NCBI GenBank assembly: GCA_022844125.1
Contig: JALHMI010000005.1
Coordinates: 209,758-273,757, forward strand
Length of the DNA stretch: 64,000 nucleotides
From: Pirellulales bacterium
GTDB taxonomy: Bacteria > Planctomycetota > Planctomycetia > Pirellulales > PALSA-1355
Direction of reading: 5' to 3'
Notes under the pieces: model-generated
What the model saw: only the letters and a program-made list of their open reading frames with translations
What the model was told of the DNA's origin: nothing
Databases searched by the model: none
Shown here: positions 27,201 to 37,500 of the stretch, in pieces
Layout: each line of letters starts with the position of its first letter
Numbering within the stretch: the first letter of the stretch is position 1
Program-made: the position numbers and the translations under genes

Positions 27201-29241
27201 CGCGCAGGTTGTGTTGCATGTGGCCGATAATCGGATTCTGCCAGTCCGAAAAGTACAGCGCGCCGTCGGGGCCAACTTCAAAGTCGGTCGGGCGGAAGTT
27301 AGGGTCGCTGGACGAGAGCATCGGCTCGAGTTCCGTCGCCGTGAAGCTCGCGCCCTTGTCTTCGACCTTATAGCGCAAGATGCCCTGAAAGCCGATTACG
27401 TTGCCCACGAGCAGGTCGTCCTGCCACTCCTCAGGGAAGTGCTTGCTGGAGAGATACTCCATGCCGGGGCACGGCCGGGTCCGCTGCTGATAGACGGTGG
27501 GCGGCTGCGGATGCTTCTGGGGAAACTCGATATGCCCTGAGAACAGCGCCGCGTGATACGGTACGGCGCCGGTGCCGTCGACCACGATGTCCTGCCCCCA
27601 GCGATCGAACACATGCCCGTGCGGATTGGCAAAGCCGTAGGACACATAGACGTCGAACTTCTGGGTTCGCGGCTCGTAGCGAAACACGCCCGCATTGGCC
27701 AATCGCGTCGACGGCTTCTGCGGCGACTCGACCTGCGAGTGATGGAACGTCCCTTCCTGAAAATAAAGCCCGCCGCCCGGATCGAACGTGAAGCTGTTCG
27801 AACCGTGATGCGTGTCGGCCGAGTCGAGGCCGCTGATCACGTGCTCAATCGTGTCGGCCCGATCGTCGCCATCAACGTCCTTGATGAACAGCAGCTCGGG
27901 AGCGCAGGCGACGTACACGCCGCCGTTCCAGAATTCGAACCCGGTCGGATTGTGCAGCCCCTCGGCAAAGCGGATGCACTTATCGGCCTTGCCGTCGCCG
28001 TTCGTGTCTTCCAGAATCAGCAGCTTGTCGTTCAGCTCCTCTTTTGGCTTCCAATGTGGATAGCTCTCCCACACGGCTACCCACAACCGGCCCTTGGTGT
28101 CGAACGCCATCTGCACCGGATTGACCATCTCCGGAAAGTCCTCTTCCGAAGCCACCAGGTTTACCTTCAGATTCTTGCCAAGCGTCATCTTGTCGATGGC
28201 GTCGTCGCCCGGCAGGAACACGTGCTTGCCGCCCGGCAACGGGCCGGGCTTGTTCGTGATCACGTCGATAAACGGCGGCGTGTTCGAGTCGTCGACCGGA
28301 ATGTCGTCGCCCAATGCGATCGCCCAGATTCGCTTGTCGCGGTTGGCAGTCATGACGTCCAGAATTTCGAGCTCACGCTGCATTACCACGCGATTGGTCT
28401 GGTCGTTGACGAACTTCAGGTCCGCTCGGCCGCCGAAGATTGAGTAGCCATCCGTCGTGCGATAGCGATTGAACCAATGGAAGTTTTTGTCAAGCACGGC
28501 CGAGCGGAGCTTGGCATACCGCGCGGTGTCCAGAGGAGCGGGGTTGTTACCGAACAGGGCCGTCATGATCTCGCCGGCAACCAGCTCGTCGCCATGCTCG
28601 TTGAGGTGGACGCCGTTGATGGTTAGCGGTGCCTTTTCCGCTTCGTAGAGCTTCAGCGTCGGATGATAAAGATCGACGAAGGCGACCCCCTTGGCCTTGG
28701 CCACCTCGGCCATCGCCTGGGTATACATCTCCAGCCGCGTGTTGTGCGCCTTGCCATCGGGCAGGTTCACGTCGCCAAAGTTCTCGAACGCGATCGGCGA
28801 CACCAGCACCAGCCGCGGCGCGCTTTCGCCGTTGTACTTCTGCGCCAGCGTGTGATCGACAAACTCGGCGAGGTCCTTCTTGAACTTCTCAAGCCCCGCC
28901 GCGCCGGCGAAGGATTCGTTGTAGCCAAACATCGCCAGAATGACGTCGGCCTTCACCCGGGCCAGATGCTCGTCCGGCGTGCCAAAGCCCTGCGAGCGCA
29001 GCCGGAGCGTCAGTTCGTCGCCCGAGAAGCCGAGGTTGCGAATCGAGAGCTGCTGCTTCGGAAATCGCGCTTGCAGCAGGGTCTCCAGGTGCCCGTGGTG
29101 CTGCATCCGCTCGGCCAGCGTGTTGCCGAGGATGGCAATCGAGTCGCCCTGCTTGAGCTGGAGTTCAACCGCCTTGGCCGGCATCAGCCAACCGCAGACC
29201 AGAAGCAAAAACACGGGGAGCGAGCAACGGCGGACCGGCAT
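24298..29241 (-). CDS. PVC-type haem-binding CxxCH protein fused to SGNH hydrolase, discoidin and cupredoxin domains
   Basis: 1647 residues from the ATG at 29241 (signal peptide LPVFLLLVCGWLMPAKA); the reading to 29343 adds a non-signal leader. Order seen: SGNH-like hydrolase (QGDSIAILGNTLAERM near residue 31, to about 240); PVC-type dehydrogenase-like propeller (NLVASEEDFPEMVNP to about 700); HEAT-like helices with repeated R/E/A-rich 30-residue units (about 730-1050); discoidin/F5-8C domain (about 1100-1220); more helices; a plastocyanin-like domain with ligands His1358 (HNFV), Cys1426 and His1431 (CTYPGHW); and a cytochrome c domain with CVACHK (Cys1506). The tail HGHGH may bind metal. Exported; likely a redox-linked sugar or glycoside oxidase-like protein (inference). 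Confidence 0.88.
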   Translation of the reverse strand: MPVRRCSLPVFLLLVCGWLMPAKAVELQLKQGDSIAILGNTLAERMQHHGHLETLLQARFPKQQLSIRNLGFSGDELTLRLRSQGFGTPDEHLARVKADVILAMFGYNESFAGAAGLEKFKKDLAEFVDHTLAQKYNGESAPRLVLVSPIAFENFGDVNLPDGKAHNTRLEMYTQAMAEVAKAKGVAFVDLYHPTLKLYEAEKAPLTINGVHLNEHGDELVAGEIMTALFGNNPAPLDTARYAKLRSAVLDKNFHWFNRYRTTDGYSIFGGRADLKFVNDQTNRVVMQRELEILDVMTANRDKRIWAIALGDDIPVDDSNTPPFIDVITNKPGPLPGGKHVFLPGDDAIDKMTLGKNLKVNLVASEEDFPEMVNPVQMAFDTKGRLWVAVWESYPHWKPKEELNDKLLILEDTNGDGKADKCIRFAEGLHNPTGFEFWNGGVYVACAPELLFIKDVDGDDRADTIEHVISGLDSADTHHGSNSFTFDPGGGLYFQEGTFHHSQVESPQKPSTRLANAGVFRYEPRTQKFDVYVSYGFANPHGHVFDRWGQDIVVDGTGAVPYHAALFSGHIEFPQKHPQPPTVYQQRTRPCPGMEYLSSKHFPEEWQDDLLVGNVIGFQGILRYKVEDKGASFTATELEPMLSSSDPNFRPTDFEVGPDGALYFSDWQNPIIGHMQHNLRDPSRDRTHGRVYRVTYEGRPLVTPQPIAGEPIAKLLDLLKEEESRVRYRARIELSARPTDDVLAAADAWVKGLDPADPKHEHHLLEALWLHQQHNRMNLPLLDRVLASKDFRARAAAVRVLVWQRDQVSDTQDRFLQLASDEHPRVRLEAVRAASFFTNAEAMEIAVVAAELPQDEYLKFVDQETRKTLDRYWQEAIGAGRAVAFKTDAGKRYWIGAAGNAQLLAMDRSAEVCREILRRPGILDADRATAIAELAKLEAKSQLDVIFAAIEALDGGATEADPSLVFDLVRQLTSRPAEELAPARARLEQLATSAKQPVLRQIGYVSLINIDKSADAAWKLATKSVSSLRDFVNAMPLVSDGSLRASLYDRIVPLVDGLPAELQSTEAGTTGRYVRIELPKRGTLTLAEVEVMSGDANVARSGQASQSTTSNGGVAARAIDGNKSGSFGDGGQTHSEEADRKPWWEVDLGSEQPIESVVVYNRNEGFLGGRLNGFTLTVLDANRQEVFKQEKIEAPREFVRLPVSGGDPAAAVRHAAMLALTSARGKEANTFALLAPHLADDRDRAATIRALQRISTADWPKDQAKPLFDTVTAAIRKVPVESRTSPDALSAMDFAYTLASLLPGSEARQARAALGELGVRVIKVGTLFERMSYDQDTIAVGAGKPVEFVFENSDLMPHNFVILKSGALEEVGLLGEATAQQPDAAKRDFVPNSPFVLLGSKLLQPRTSQKLSFTAPTQPGVYPYVCTYPGHWRRMYGALYVVADLDAYLENPEQYLASNPLPIRDELLKDRRPRTEWKYDDLAGPASQLVGRSHGSGKQIFSVAGCVACHKLEGVGAQLGPNLTELDPKWTSLEILGELIDPSKRINEKFQSHIFQLDSGKVVTGLIVEETPEVIRVVENPVVSATPTEIKPAEVEVRQKSPASIMPKGLLDKLSREEILDLVAYILAKGSAEHEVYKGGVGHGHGH

Positions 29242-29380
29242 AACGGAAACCTTTAAGAAGGTGAGGGTTGCGGGCGTCAGGGAGGTCGGGTGGAGGGCGC
29301 CTCCCATTCTGAACGATGGGGCGGCGGCTTTCAAGCGAGTCATACCACCGCCAGGGCGAGCTTCCCGGGCCGCGCACTGC

Positions 29381-30640
29381 CTATTCGTGCAGCGACTCCC
29401 GGAAGAACGAGTTGCTGATCAGGATACCGCACACCAGCGCCATCGCGATCAGCACCATGTGGAACGCCGTGTCCACGCCGACGGTAATGTCGTGCGACAA
29501 AAGCGATGCCAGGCTCCGCACGCCAAACGAACCAGGCACGAGCATCGCCAGCCCCGGCACCGTAATCATCTGCGAGGGCTGCCGGAACGCGATCGCATAC
29601 AAATTCGCGGCCGACCCTAGAAGGAACGCCGCCGCGAACGGACCAGCGAACGGTCCGAGGTAATGCGTCCCCAGTCGGGCTGCCCCCAGCGCCAACGTCG
29701 ACGCGCCGAGCGCCGCCCAGAAGTCGCGCCACCGAGCACGAAAGCGAATCATCGAGCCGAACGCCACGGCCACCAGCGCCGGGCCAATCCACCAGGCTTC
29801 GGCGTGCTTCGGCAAGTTGCCGACATAGTCGGTCTGACTGCTCGGATCGACGAGCACGGTGCCCAACACGGCGCCGAAGCCCATCACCAGCAGCGCTACG
29901 CCCACGCCGGCCAGGCGCGAACCGCCCGACGCCAGATGCCCATGCGCGAGCTCATCCAGCCCGTCGACCAGCGCGAGCCCCGGGAGCAAGATGATCAAGC
30001 CCGAGGCGAGCGGAATCCAACCGATCAGGTCGACATCGACGCGATAGGCCACGTTGGCGATTGACGCCGCCGCGGCCGCCGCAAACAACTGAAACAGCAG
30101 CGTTCGCGTCCGGAGCTGCTGCATCGAGACCGCGATCAGGCCCACCGCCAACCCTACGCAAACCGCCGTGAAGATCTCGAGCTGCGCGCCGCCAAAGAAC
30201 ACGCTGAATGCCCCGGCACTCAGCACGTAGGCCGCGACGGTTGCCGCGTTGCCCCAGTGCGGACGGGCGCCCATCACGAAGTCGATCCGCCGCTTCGCCT
30301 CGGGCGCATCGAGCTGACCTCGCACAATCCCCCGGGCGATCGCCATCAATCGCGCGAGCCGCTCCAGATGCGATCCGCTCGGCTCGACGCGCAGGAGCAT
30401 CGTCACCGGGCTCGTCTCCGGACCGACGGCCACCATCAGGCCTGTCGGCAGGGCGAATACGTGCGTGGGCGTTCCCAGTCGCTCGGCCGTCTGCGCGAGC
30501 GTCGTCTCCAACCGATGGGCCGGCAGCCCGGCCGAGTGCAGCGACTTGGCGAGCGCGGCGATCAGCTCGACATCCGCGCGAAACGCTTCTTCCTCGACCT
30601 CGGCTCGCGACTTCCAGCGCTGTTCGTCCGGTGGTGACAT
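29381..30640 (-). CDS. ThrE-type threonine/serine exporter (fused YjjP/YjjB halves)
   Basis: 419 residues. The N-terminal soluble part (LIAALAKSLHSAGLPAHRLE, THVFALPTGLMVAVG) is the DUF1212 half, followed by membrane helices of the ThrE first half (about residues 130-240). A second set (DUF3815 half, about 270-410) has GSAANLYAIAFRQPSQMITVPG split across helices and the terminal VDTAFHMVLIAMALVCG. Such fusions export threonine and serine, or in YjjPB succinate; the substrate here is unproven. It begins 18 bases after the stop of the ELWxxDGT protein, so the two are probably transcribed together. Confidence 0.85.
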   Translation of the reverse strand: MSPPDEQRWKSRAEVEEEAFRADVELIAALAKSLHSAGLPAHRLETTLAQTAERLGTPTHVFALPTGLMVAVGPETSPVTMLLRVEPSGSHLERLARLMAIARGIVRGQLDAPEAKRRIDFVMGARPHWGNAATVAAYVLSAGAFSVFFGGAQLEIFTAVCVGLAVGLIAVSMQQLRTRTLLFQLFAAAAAASIANVAYRVDVDLIGWIPLASGLIILLPGLALVDGLDELAHGHLASGGSRLAGVGVALLVMGFGAVLGTVLVDPSSQTDYVGNLPKHAEAWWIGPALVAVAFGSMIRFRARWRDFWAALGASTLALGAARLGTHYLGPFAGPFAAAFLLGSAANLYAIAFRQPSQMITVPGLAMLVPGSFGVRSLASLLSHDITVGVDTAFHMVLIAMALVCGILISNSFFRESLHE

Positions 30641-30658
30641 AAGTACGCGAGGAGCCTT

Positions 30659-33600
30659 TTATTGTTTGCGGCCGCGCCATCTGCCGGACACCGACTCTTC
30701 GCCGTCCGAATCGTCATCGCCGAGCGCGAGGGCGAATGCCAGGTCGGCTTGACCGCCTGCAGCCCGGCGATCATCCGCGTCCGACAACGCGGACGAATGT
30801 TGCTCAAGAAGAATGTCGGCGAATTCATCCACGTCGATCATCATCAGAATCCCGGCATTGTGGCGCGCGATCAATCGATCGGCCGCGCTCACCATCCCGT
30901 CGCGATTGAAATCCAGCACGTGGGTAATCGCCAGGTCGACGCCCACGGCAAACCGCGCCGCCAACTCGTCCCGGGCGTTGGTGGCTGTGGCCAGTGCCGT
31001 CGCTCCTTCGAAGCTGTCGCCCACGCGGCTGCCAAAGAAGAATACGTCACTCTCGGCGAGGCCGGTGTTGGTACTGAATTCCCCGAGGGCGTCGTTCCCT
31101 TTGACCGTCACTTGCAGCCAGGTGTTCTTGATTGCGCCGCCGGCCCAGTTGATCGTGACGCGGTCCGAACCGCCTACGCCCTCCCCTGCTCGCATGGCAA
31201 CTTCCAGCGGCGCAGGCGCAAGCGTCCAGGTGTCTGGCGAACCGGTCGTTCCGACGCGGAAGATAAAGTCGTCCGCCGTTAGCTCGCCTTCAAGTCCCAC
31301 AATATCGATGATCAGGCCGTTGATGCCATGCACATAGCTCGACACGCTGGCCGTGGTGGCAAGTCCCATGCCCGGCAAATGTGCGATCTTATCCGGCGCG
31401 ATCGCGCCATCATCGGCGGCATTCGCCCCGGCATCGTCCCCGTCGAATGACGAGTCGTTGTAGAAGAGGTGGCGACCGACGACCTGCGGCGGCACGCGCA
31501 GCACCCAGGGCTCGGTTCCGATGACCGGGTCGCGATTGATGATGTAGAGCGTGTTACCGACCGCGTAGAGGTTGTCGACCTGCAGGGAATCGTCGACCAG
31601 CACGGTGCCGTTTTCGGTGCCGTCTGATTTCCAGAGAGCATCATCCGAGCGGAACAACAGCGTGCCGTTGACGTTTCTCAAATAGCTGGGACGAACGCCG
31701 CCGGCGCCACTGGCTTTTACGAGTGCCGTGCCTTCGACGGTTCCATCCGTTTTCCACAAGCCGCCGCCGGTGAAAAAGACCGTGCCGTCGACGTTGGTGA
31801 GCTCTTGCACATAACCAGTACGGATTGCCTGCGTGCCCGCGACAGTTCCGTCCGTGACGAACGACTTCCGAGTCGATCCGTCCGTTGCCTGAAATATTAA
31901 CTGACTGCCAATCGCCTCAGATCGCCAGTAGTCAACCATAGGCACGAGTGGAACGGTACCTTGCTCAGTGCCGTCACTCGTCCATAGAATCTGCGTGGCG
32001 CCGACCGCCTGTACCAAATACAACCGTCCTTCGGCTGGCACAACTCGCAAGATATTGTCATCCGACGTGCCGGGCAGCAGATCCATCACAAGCGCCGTGC
32101 CGGCCGCAGTCCCGTCACTCTTCCAAAGACTGGCCCCCGCGGAATCTTCGATTGCGAAGTACAGAGTGCCCTGAAAGTCGACTAAACTCGACAAATGCGA
32201 TGGACCATTCCGGGAAAGGTCGGTCACCGGCCAGGTTCCATCGGTTGTACCATCGCTGCGCCACAATTGTTCTCCACCGTCCGCCATCCTACCAGGAAAG
32301 TAGGCAACGCCATCAATCACCTTGATTTCGTCCGAGTAGTCGAATAACTGAATCGCGAAATCATAAACCAGTTGCGTGCCGCTCGCTGTTCCGTCACTTC
32401 GCCACAACCCGGTCGCATAGCTGTTATCGTCGTCCGTGGCATAGAGGACTTCGAAGATCAAGATCCCATTGACGTTGGCCATGTTTCCGATGTACGAGTC
32501 GCGGGTGCCCGGAGTCAGATCTTTCACGAGGACCGTGCCACTCAAAATCCCATCCGTTCGCCACAGCTCACGGCCGTGCCAGCCATCGTCTGCCAGAAAG
32601 AACGTGGTGTCGCCAGTCGCAATGAAATCACCCGTGTTTGAGTTGCTGGCGGTTGGCGTCGAATTGATATCTTTAAGCAAGTACGTGCCTTGTGCCGTGC
32701 CGTCGGTGCGCCACGCCTCGGAACCGTAGGTGCCGTCATCGGTAACGAAAACACGAATGTCGTCAACGCCCAAATCGATCCCCTGGTTGAGGCCCATTAG
32801 TCCGCGTGAAAACTCCTTTACCAACGAAACGACGCCGTCCTCGACGCGCCAGATGGATCTTGACTGCAGGTAATCAGCGCTGACGAATAACATTCCGTCG
32901 CCAACTGTCGCCCACGGCGCCGCGATCCAAATATCTGTGGCGAGCCCTAGATCGGCAACCAGTGCCGTTCCGATTTCGGTGCCATCGGATTGCCAGAGAC
33001 CAACGTGATCACTGCTGGTGGCTTGGAAGTAAAGCAGGTCATTGTGAGCCTTGAACATGACCGGCTTAGAGCCACCAGTGGGATTGATGTCCTTAACGAG
33101 CACTGTTCCCTCGCTCGTTCCATCACTCTTCCACAATTCGAGGTTCAGGTTGCTCGATCCGCCGGCGAAATACAATTCACCATTGAAGTTGACGGTGCTG
33201 CCAATCTTGATCTGCTTGACACGTTCGGTCCCCGCGGAAGTTCCGTCGCTTTTCCATAACCAAGAGTTCGAGTTTTCGTCCGTAGCCCTGAAGTACAGGC
33301 GCCCGTCGACTTCCGTAAACAACCCTGGACTCGAGCTGCCGCTGCCATCGCGGATGTCAGCCACAAGCACCGTGCCGGCATCGGTACCGTCCGATCGCCA
33401 CAGTTCCCAGCCGTGCGAACCATCGTTGGCGGAAAAGTACGCCGTATCGCCCACGAGTATAAACTCGTCTAAAGAGTCGGCAGGGCCGGGCGAAATGTCC
33501 TTGACCATCTGCGTGCCTGCCGCCGTGCCATCGCTGGTCCACAACTCATCTCCATGCACTGAGTCTTTGGCCACGAAGAGCAGTGAATGGGACGTCGACT

Positions 33601-34039
33601 GCAAATAACTTGGCGACCAATTCTCACTCGTCGGTGATTCGCGGACAACGACCGTCCCCGCCGCAGTGCCATCGGTTGCCCACAACTGATGAAACGCGAC
33701 GCCGGAAGTCGCAAAGTACAGCCGGTCATTGTAAACCGCGCCATCGCTTGCGAAGCGGGTGCCGACGTCGGCAACGAACACTGTGCCTTCGAGCGTGCCG
33801 TCCGACTTCCAAAGTTGGCCTGACGAAGTGGTAAAGTACGCCTCGCCTCGATAAACGCCGATCACGTCCGGTCCCGAGCTCGCAGTCGTGGCGTTGATGT
33901 CCTTCAGCAGTTCGGGCACACCCGCCAGCAACCGCCGCTCTTCCAACGATTCAAATGCGGCGCGACGCGAGCCATATCCCTGAAGCGTCGAACTCGTTGA
34001 ATTCAAACGATGCGTTCGCCGCACTCTGCGTCCTTGCAT
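30659..34039 (-). CDS. ELWxxDGT-repeat surface protein with dockerin-like C-terminal region
   Basis: About 1126 residues from the ATG at 34039; an upstream ATG at 34123 is possible. The leader has the planctomycete N-terminal motif FESLEERRLLAG, found on large exported proteins. About 16 tandem units follow, each with the core LWxSDGTxxGTxxVxD (ELWTSDGTAAGT, ELWRSDGTDAGT, QLWRSDGTTDGT), expected to form a beta-propeller array. The C-terminal third has acidic loops, a beta module (WLQVTVKGNDALGEFS) and a dockerin-like calcium loop (DFNRDGMVSAADRLIARHN), then an Asp/Glu-rich tail. Likely cell-surface or secreted and adhesive (inference). Probable co-transcription with the ThrE-like gene. Confidence 0.85.
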   Translation of the reverse strand: MQGRRVRRTHRLNSTSSTLQGYGSRRAAFESLEERRLLAGVPELLKDINATTASSGPDVIGVYRGEAYFTTSSGQLWKSDGTLEGTVFVADVGTRFASDGAVYNDRLYFATSGVAFHQLWATDGTAAGTVVVRESPTSENWSPSYLQSTSHSLLFVAKDSVHGDELWTSDGTAAGTQMVKDISPGPADSLDEFILVGDTAYFSANDGSHGWELWRSDGTDAGTVLVADIRDGSGSSSPGLFTEVDGRLYFRATDENSNSWLWKSDGTSAGTERVKQIKIGSTVNFNGELYFAGGSSNLNLELWKSDGTSEGTVLVKDINPTGGSKPVMFKAHNDLLYFQATSSDHVGLWQSDGTEIGTALVADLGLATDIWIAAPWATVGDGMLFVSADYLQSRSIWRVEDGVVSLVKEFSRGLMGLNQGIDLGVDDIRVFVTDDGTYGSEAWRTDGTAQGTYLLKDINSTPTASNSNTGDFIATGDTTFFLADDGWHGRELWRTDGILSGTVLVKDLTPGTRDSYIGNMANVNGILIFEVLYATDDDNSYATGLWRSDGTASGTQLVYDFAIQLFDYSDEIKVIDGVAYFPGRMADGGEQLWRSDGTTDGTWPVTDLSRNGPSHLSSLVDFQGTLYFAIEDSAGASLWKSDGTAAGTALVMDLLPGTSDDNILRVVPAEGRLYLVQAVGATQILWTSDGTEQGTVPLVPMVDYWRSEAIGSQLIFQATDGSTRKSFVTDGTVAGTQAIRTGYVQELTNVDGTVFFTGGGLWKTDGTVEGTALVKASGAGGVRPSYLRNVNGTLLFRSDDALWKSDGTENGTVLVDDSLQVDNLYAVGNTLYIINRDPVIGTEPWVLRVPPQVVGRHLFYNDSSFDGDDAGANAADDGAIAPDKIAHLPGMGLATTASVSSYVHGINGLIIDIVGLEGELTADDFIFRVGTTGSPDTWTLAPAPLEVAMRAGEGVGGSDRVTINWAGGAIKNTWLQVTVKGNDALGEFSTNTGLAESDVFFFGSRVGDSFEGATALATATNARDELAARFAVGVDLAITHVLDFNRDGMVSAADRLIARHNAGILMMIDVDEFADILLEQHSSALSDADDRRAAGGQADLAFALALGDDDSDGEESVSGRWRGRKQ

Positions 34040-34346
34040 CTCTCGATTCTCGCCGGCCGTGGCTGCTGTCCGATGCCTCCACTCCTCATGGGGGAGCCGT
34101 CGCAGTCTAGTTGCTTGCCGCAACCACGGTCAATTGCACTCCTCAATCCCCACTCCCGCGCTGGCCTTTCGTCGCCCGAACCAATGGACGCTCCCCCGCA
34201 CCCATCCGTTCATCTGCGCTCACGCTGTGGTTCTCTCTCAACTCCACCAGCGCCGTCGGCGATCCCTTCTATACTTCGCGAGCGCGTCGCTCTGGCCGCA
34301 TCTCCGCCTTCACATTCGCAGCCATCTGCTCCTCCTTCCATTCCCA
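34040..34346. other. Divergent intergenic region between ELWxxDGT and ileS genes (left part)
   Basis: No gene is supported here. The short open frames are Pro/Ser/Arg-rich and reflect C-rich composition. It must hold the promoters of the minus-strand surface protein and, with the segment to 34549, of ileS; a TATACT-like element lies near 34270 but without a convincing partner. Confidence 0.5.
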
Positions 34347-34430
34347 ATCTGTGTGCATTCGTGTTCATCTGTGGTTCCGCCTTCTTCCCTCTGCCTGTTC
34401 CTCTGCGCCCCTCCGCGTCCTCAGCGGTTC
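34347..34430 (+). repeat. Dispersed repeat, copy 1 (half element)
   Basis: Contains GTGTTCATCTGTGGTTC, a TTCCTCTGC run and GCGTCCTCAGCGGTTCATC, closely matching the plus-strand half of the larger inverted element at 49753-49999 (GTGTTTATCTGTGGTTC, TTCCTCTGC, GCGTCCTCTGCGGTTAATC), in the same order and orientation. Confidence 0.65.
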
Positions 34431-34549
34431 ATCTTCCTCACCCTCCCGCGCGGCTCCGAACCCCGGATTGAAAGGGAGCCTCCTAACTGGTCTACTGGTC
34501 GATTCTTGTGGCCGCTCGCTGTCCTTCTGTTAACCCGATTGCTCGCACC

Positions 34550-37500
34550 ATGTTCCGTCCCGTCCCCGCGTCGGTTCGCTTCCCCGAACTCGAACTCGAA
34601 ATCCTCAAATTCTGGAAGGCCCAGGACATCTATCAGAAGTCCCTGGCGGCCCGGGCCGGCGCCCCCAAGTTCGTCTTCTACGAAGGCCCGCCCACGGCTA
34701 ACGGCATGCCGCACCCCGGCCACTGCCTGACCAGGGCAATCAAGGACCTGTTCCCCCGCTACCGCACGATGCGGGGTTACCTGTGCGAGCGCAAGGCCGG
34801 CTGGGACACGCACGGCCTGCCAGTCGAGGTGGAAGTCTCCAAAGACCTGGGCATCCACAGCAAGGAAGAGATCGAGAAGTTCGGCGTCGAGCCGTTCGTC
34901 CACAAGTGCATCGAAAGCGTCTTCCGCTACATGCAGGAATGGGAGCGGCTGACCGAGCGGATTGCCTTCTGGATCGACTTGAACGAAGCCTATGTGACCT
35001 ATCACCAGAGCTACGTCGAAAGCGTCTGGTGGGCGCTCAAGAACCTGTTCGACCGCGGCCTGCTCTACCAGGGGCATAAGATCGTCTGGTGGTGGGCTCA
35101 GGGCGGCACGGCCCTCAGTAGCGGCGAAGTGGGCCAGGGTTACCGCGAAGTGGCCGACCCCAGCGTGTACGTGCGCTTCCCGCTGGTCGACGACGCCGGC
35201 AAGGAGACCGACGCCGCCCTGCTCGTCTGGACCACCACGCCCTGGACGCTGCCGAGCAATCAGTTCGCCGCCGTGCATCCGGAGCTGGAATATAGCGTCG
35301 TCGAAGATGCTGAAGACAAGAAGCTTATCGTGGCCAGCGCCCTGGTCGAGACGCTGGCCGGAAAGGTGAAGCAAGAGCTCAAGGTGCTGAGCACCATGCA
35401 AGGGAGCGAACTGCTGGGCAAGCGTTACCAGCCGCCGTTCGACTATTACTACAAGACCTTGGGCCCGATCACCGGCACGCTCAAGGCCGGTGGCCAGCAG
35501 CACATCGCCTGGCGCGTTGTGGCGGCCGATTTTGTCACGACCGACAGCGGTACCGGCGTCGTGCATCAAGCGCCGGCCTTCGGCGAGGTGGACTTCGACG
35601 TCCTCGAAGCCGAGCGAGATCGTTTTATCGACGGTGTTGGTCCCGATCTGATCTGCGCCGTCGGGCCGGATGGCAAGTTCACCGCCGAAGCCCCCGACTA
35701 TCAAGGCCGCTGGGTGAAAGAAGCCGACAAGGACATTTCACGCGAGCTCAAACGCCGCGGCCTGCTGTTCCTTCAGGAGCAGTACCTGCACGAGTACCCG
35801 TTCTGCTGGCGAGCCGACGAGGATCCGCTGATCCAGTACCCGCGCAAGAGCTGGTTCATCCGCACCACAAAGTATCGCGACGCGATGTTGGCCAATAATC
35901 AGCAGATCAACTGGCTGCCCGCGCATATCAAAGACGGCCGCTTCGGGAACTTCCTCGAGAGCAACGTCGATTGGGCTCTCTCGCGCGAGCGCTACTGGGG
36001 CACGCCGCTGCCGATCTGGATTTGCGATAAGACCGGCCAGGCCGAAGCGGTCTCCGGTTACGAGGAGCTGAAGCAGAAGCCCGGCGCAAAGGGTTTCGAA
36101 GTCTGGGACAAAGCCAAGGCCGCGCAGCCTGAGCTTTCCGAGCATCTCAAGGTGCACAAGCCGTACATCGACGCGATTACGTACACCTCGCCGTTCGATC
36201 CCAAGGGCACCATGCGCCGTGTGAGCGAAGTGATCGACGGCTGGTTCGATTCCGGCGCGATGCCGTTCGCCCAGTGGGGCTATCCGCACACGGGGCGCGA
36301 GCAGTTCAAACATCAGTTCCCGGCCGACTTCATCAGCGAAGCGATCGACCAGACCCGCGGCTGGTTCTACAGCCAGCTCGCCGTGAGCACGCTGCTGTTC
36401 TCGGACACGGATAGTAAAGACGCCGACCGGCCGGCGGAGCCCTATCCACATCCGTTCCGCAACTGCATCGTGTTGGGTCTGATGCTGGGCGAAGACGGCC
36501 AGAAGATGTCCAAAAGCAAGCGGAACTATCGCGAGCCGACGGAAATTTTCGACCGCTACGGGGCCGACGCGCTGCGCTGGTACTTCTTCGCCAATCAGCC
36601 GCCGTGGACGTCGATCCGCTACAACGAGCAGGCGATCAAGGACAGCATCCCGGAGTTCCTGCTGCGGCTGTGGAACGTCTACAGCTTCTTTGTGATCTAC
36701 GCGAACATCGACGGCTTCGATCCGGCCGCACAGCTTGGCGGCGCAAAACTCGCTCAGCTCACGCCGGCCGAGCTCGCCACAGCGAAGACATATCGTCCCG
36801 TGGCCCAGCGTTCGGAACTCGACCGCTGGATCCTCAGCGAGCTGCATCGCACCACCGCGGCGGTGATCCAGCACATGGACGCCTACGACAATTTCGCCGC
36901 CTGCGGAGCGATCACCGAGTTTGTCGACGCGCTCTCGAACTGGTATGTCCGCCGCAGTCGCGATCGCTTCTGGAGCGAGGACAAGAACGCGCCCGACAAG
37001 CTCGACGCCTACTGGACGCTGTACGAGTGTCTGCTCTCAACGGCCAAGCTGGTCGCGCCGTTCGTGCCGTTCCTGTCCGAAGCGATTTGGCGGAACCTGG
37101 CCGCGGCGGAGTTTGGAAAGCGCGTGCTGGAGAGCGTGCATCTGGCCGATTTTCCGCAAGCGGACGCAGCAGCGATTGACAGCAACCTTTCCGAGCGAAT
37201 GACCCTCGTCCGCGAAATCGTGTCGCTCGGCCGTGCGGCCCGCATGGGCGCCAAGCTCAAGGTTCGCCAGCCGCTTGCCAAAGTCGAGGTGATTCTCGCC
37301 GATCGCACGCAGCAGCCCTGGCTACAAGATCATGCCGGCCTCATCGCCGAAGAGCTCAACGTCAAGCAGGTCGAGTTCAACGAAAAGGCCGACCAGTACA
37401 TCTCGTATACCGTGCTGCCCGATCTCAAGAAGCTTGGCCCACGACTGGGCAAGCAGCTTCCCGAGCTGAAGAAGTACCTGGGATCTGCGGACGCGGCCGC

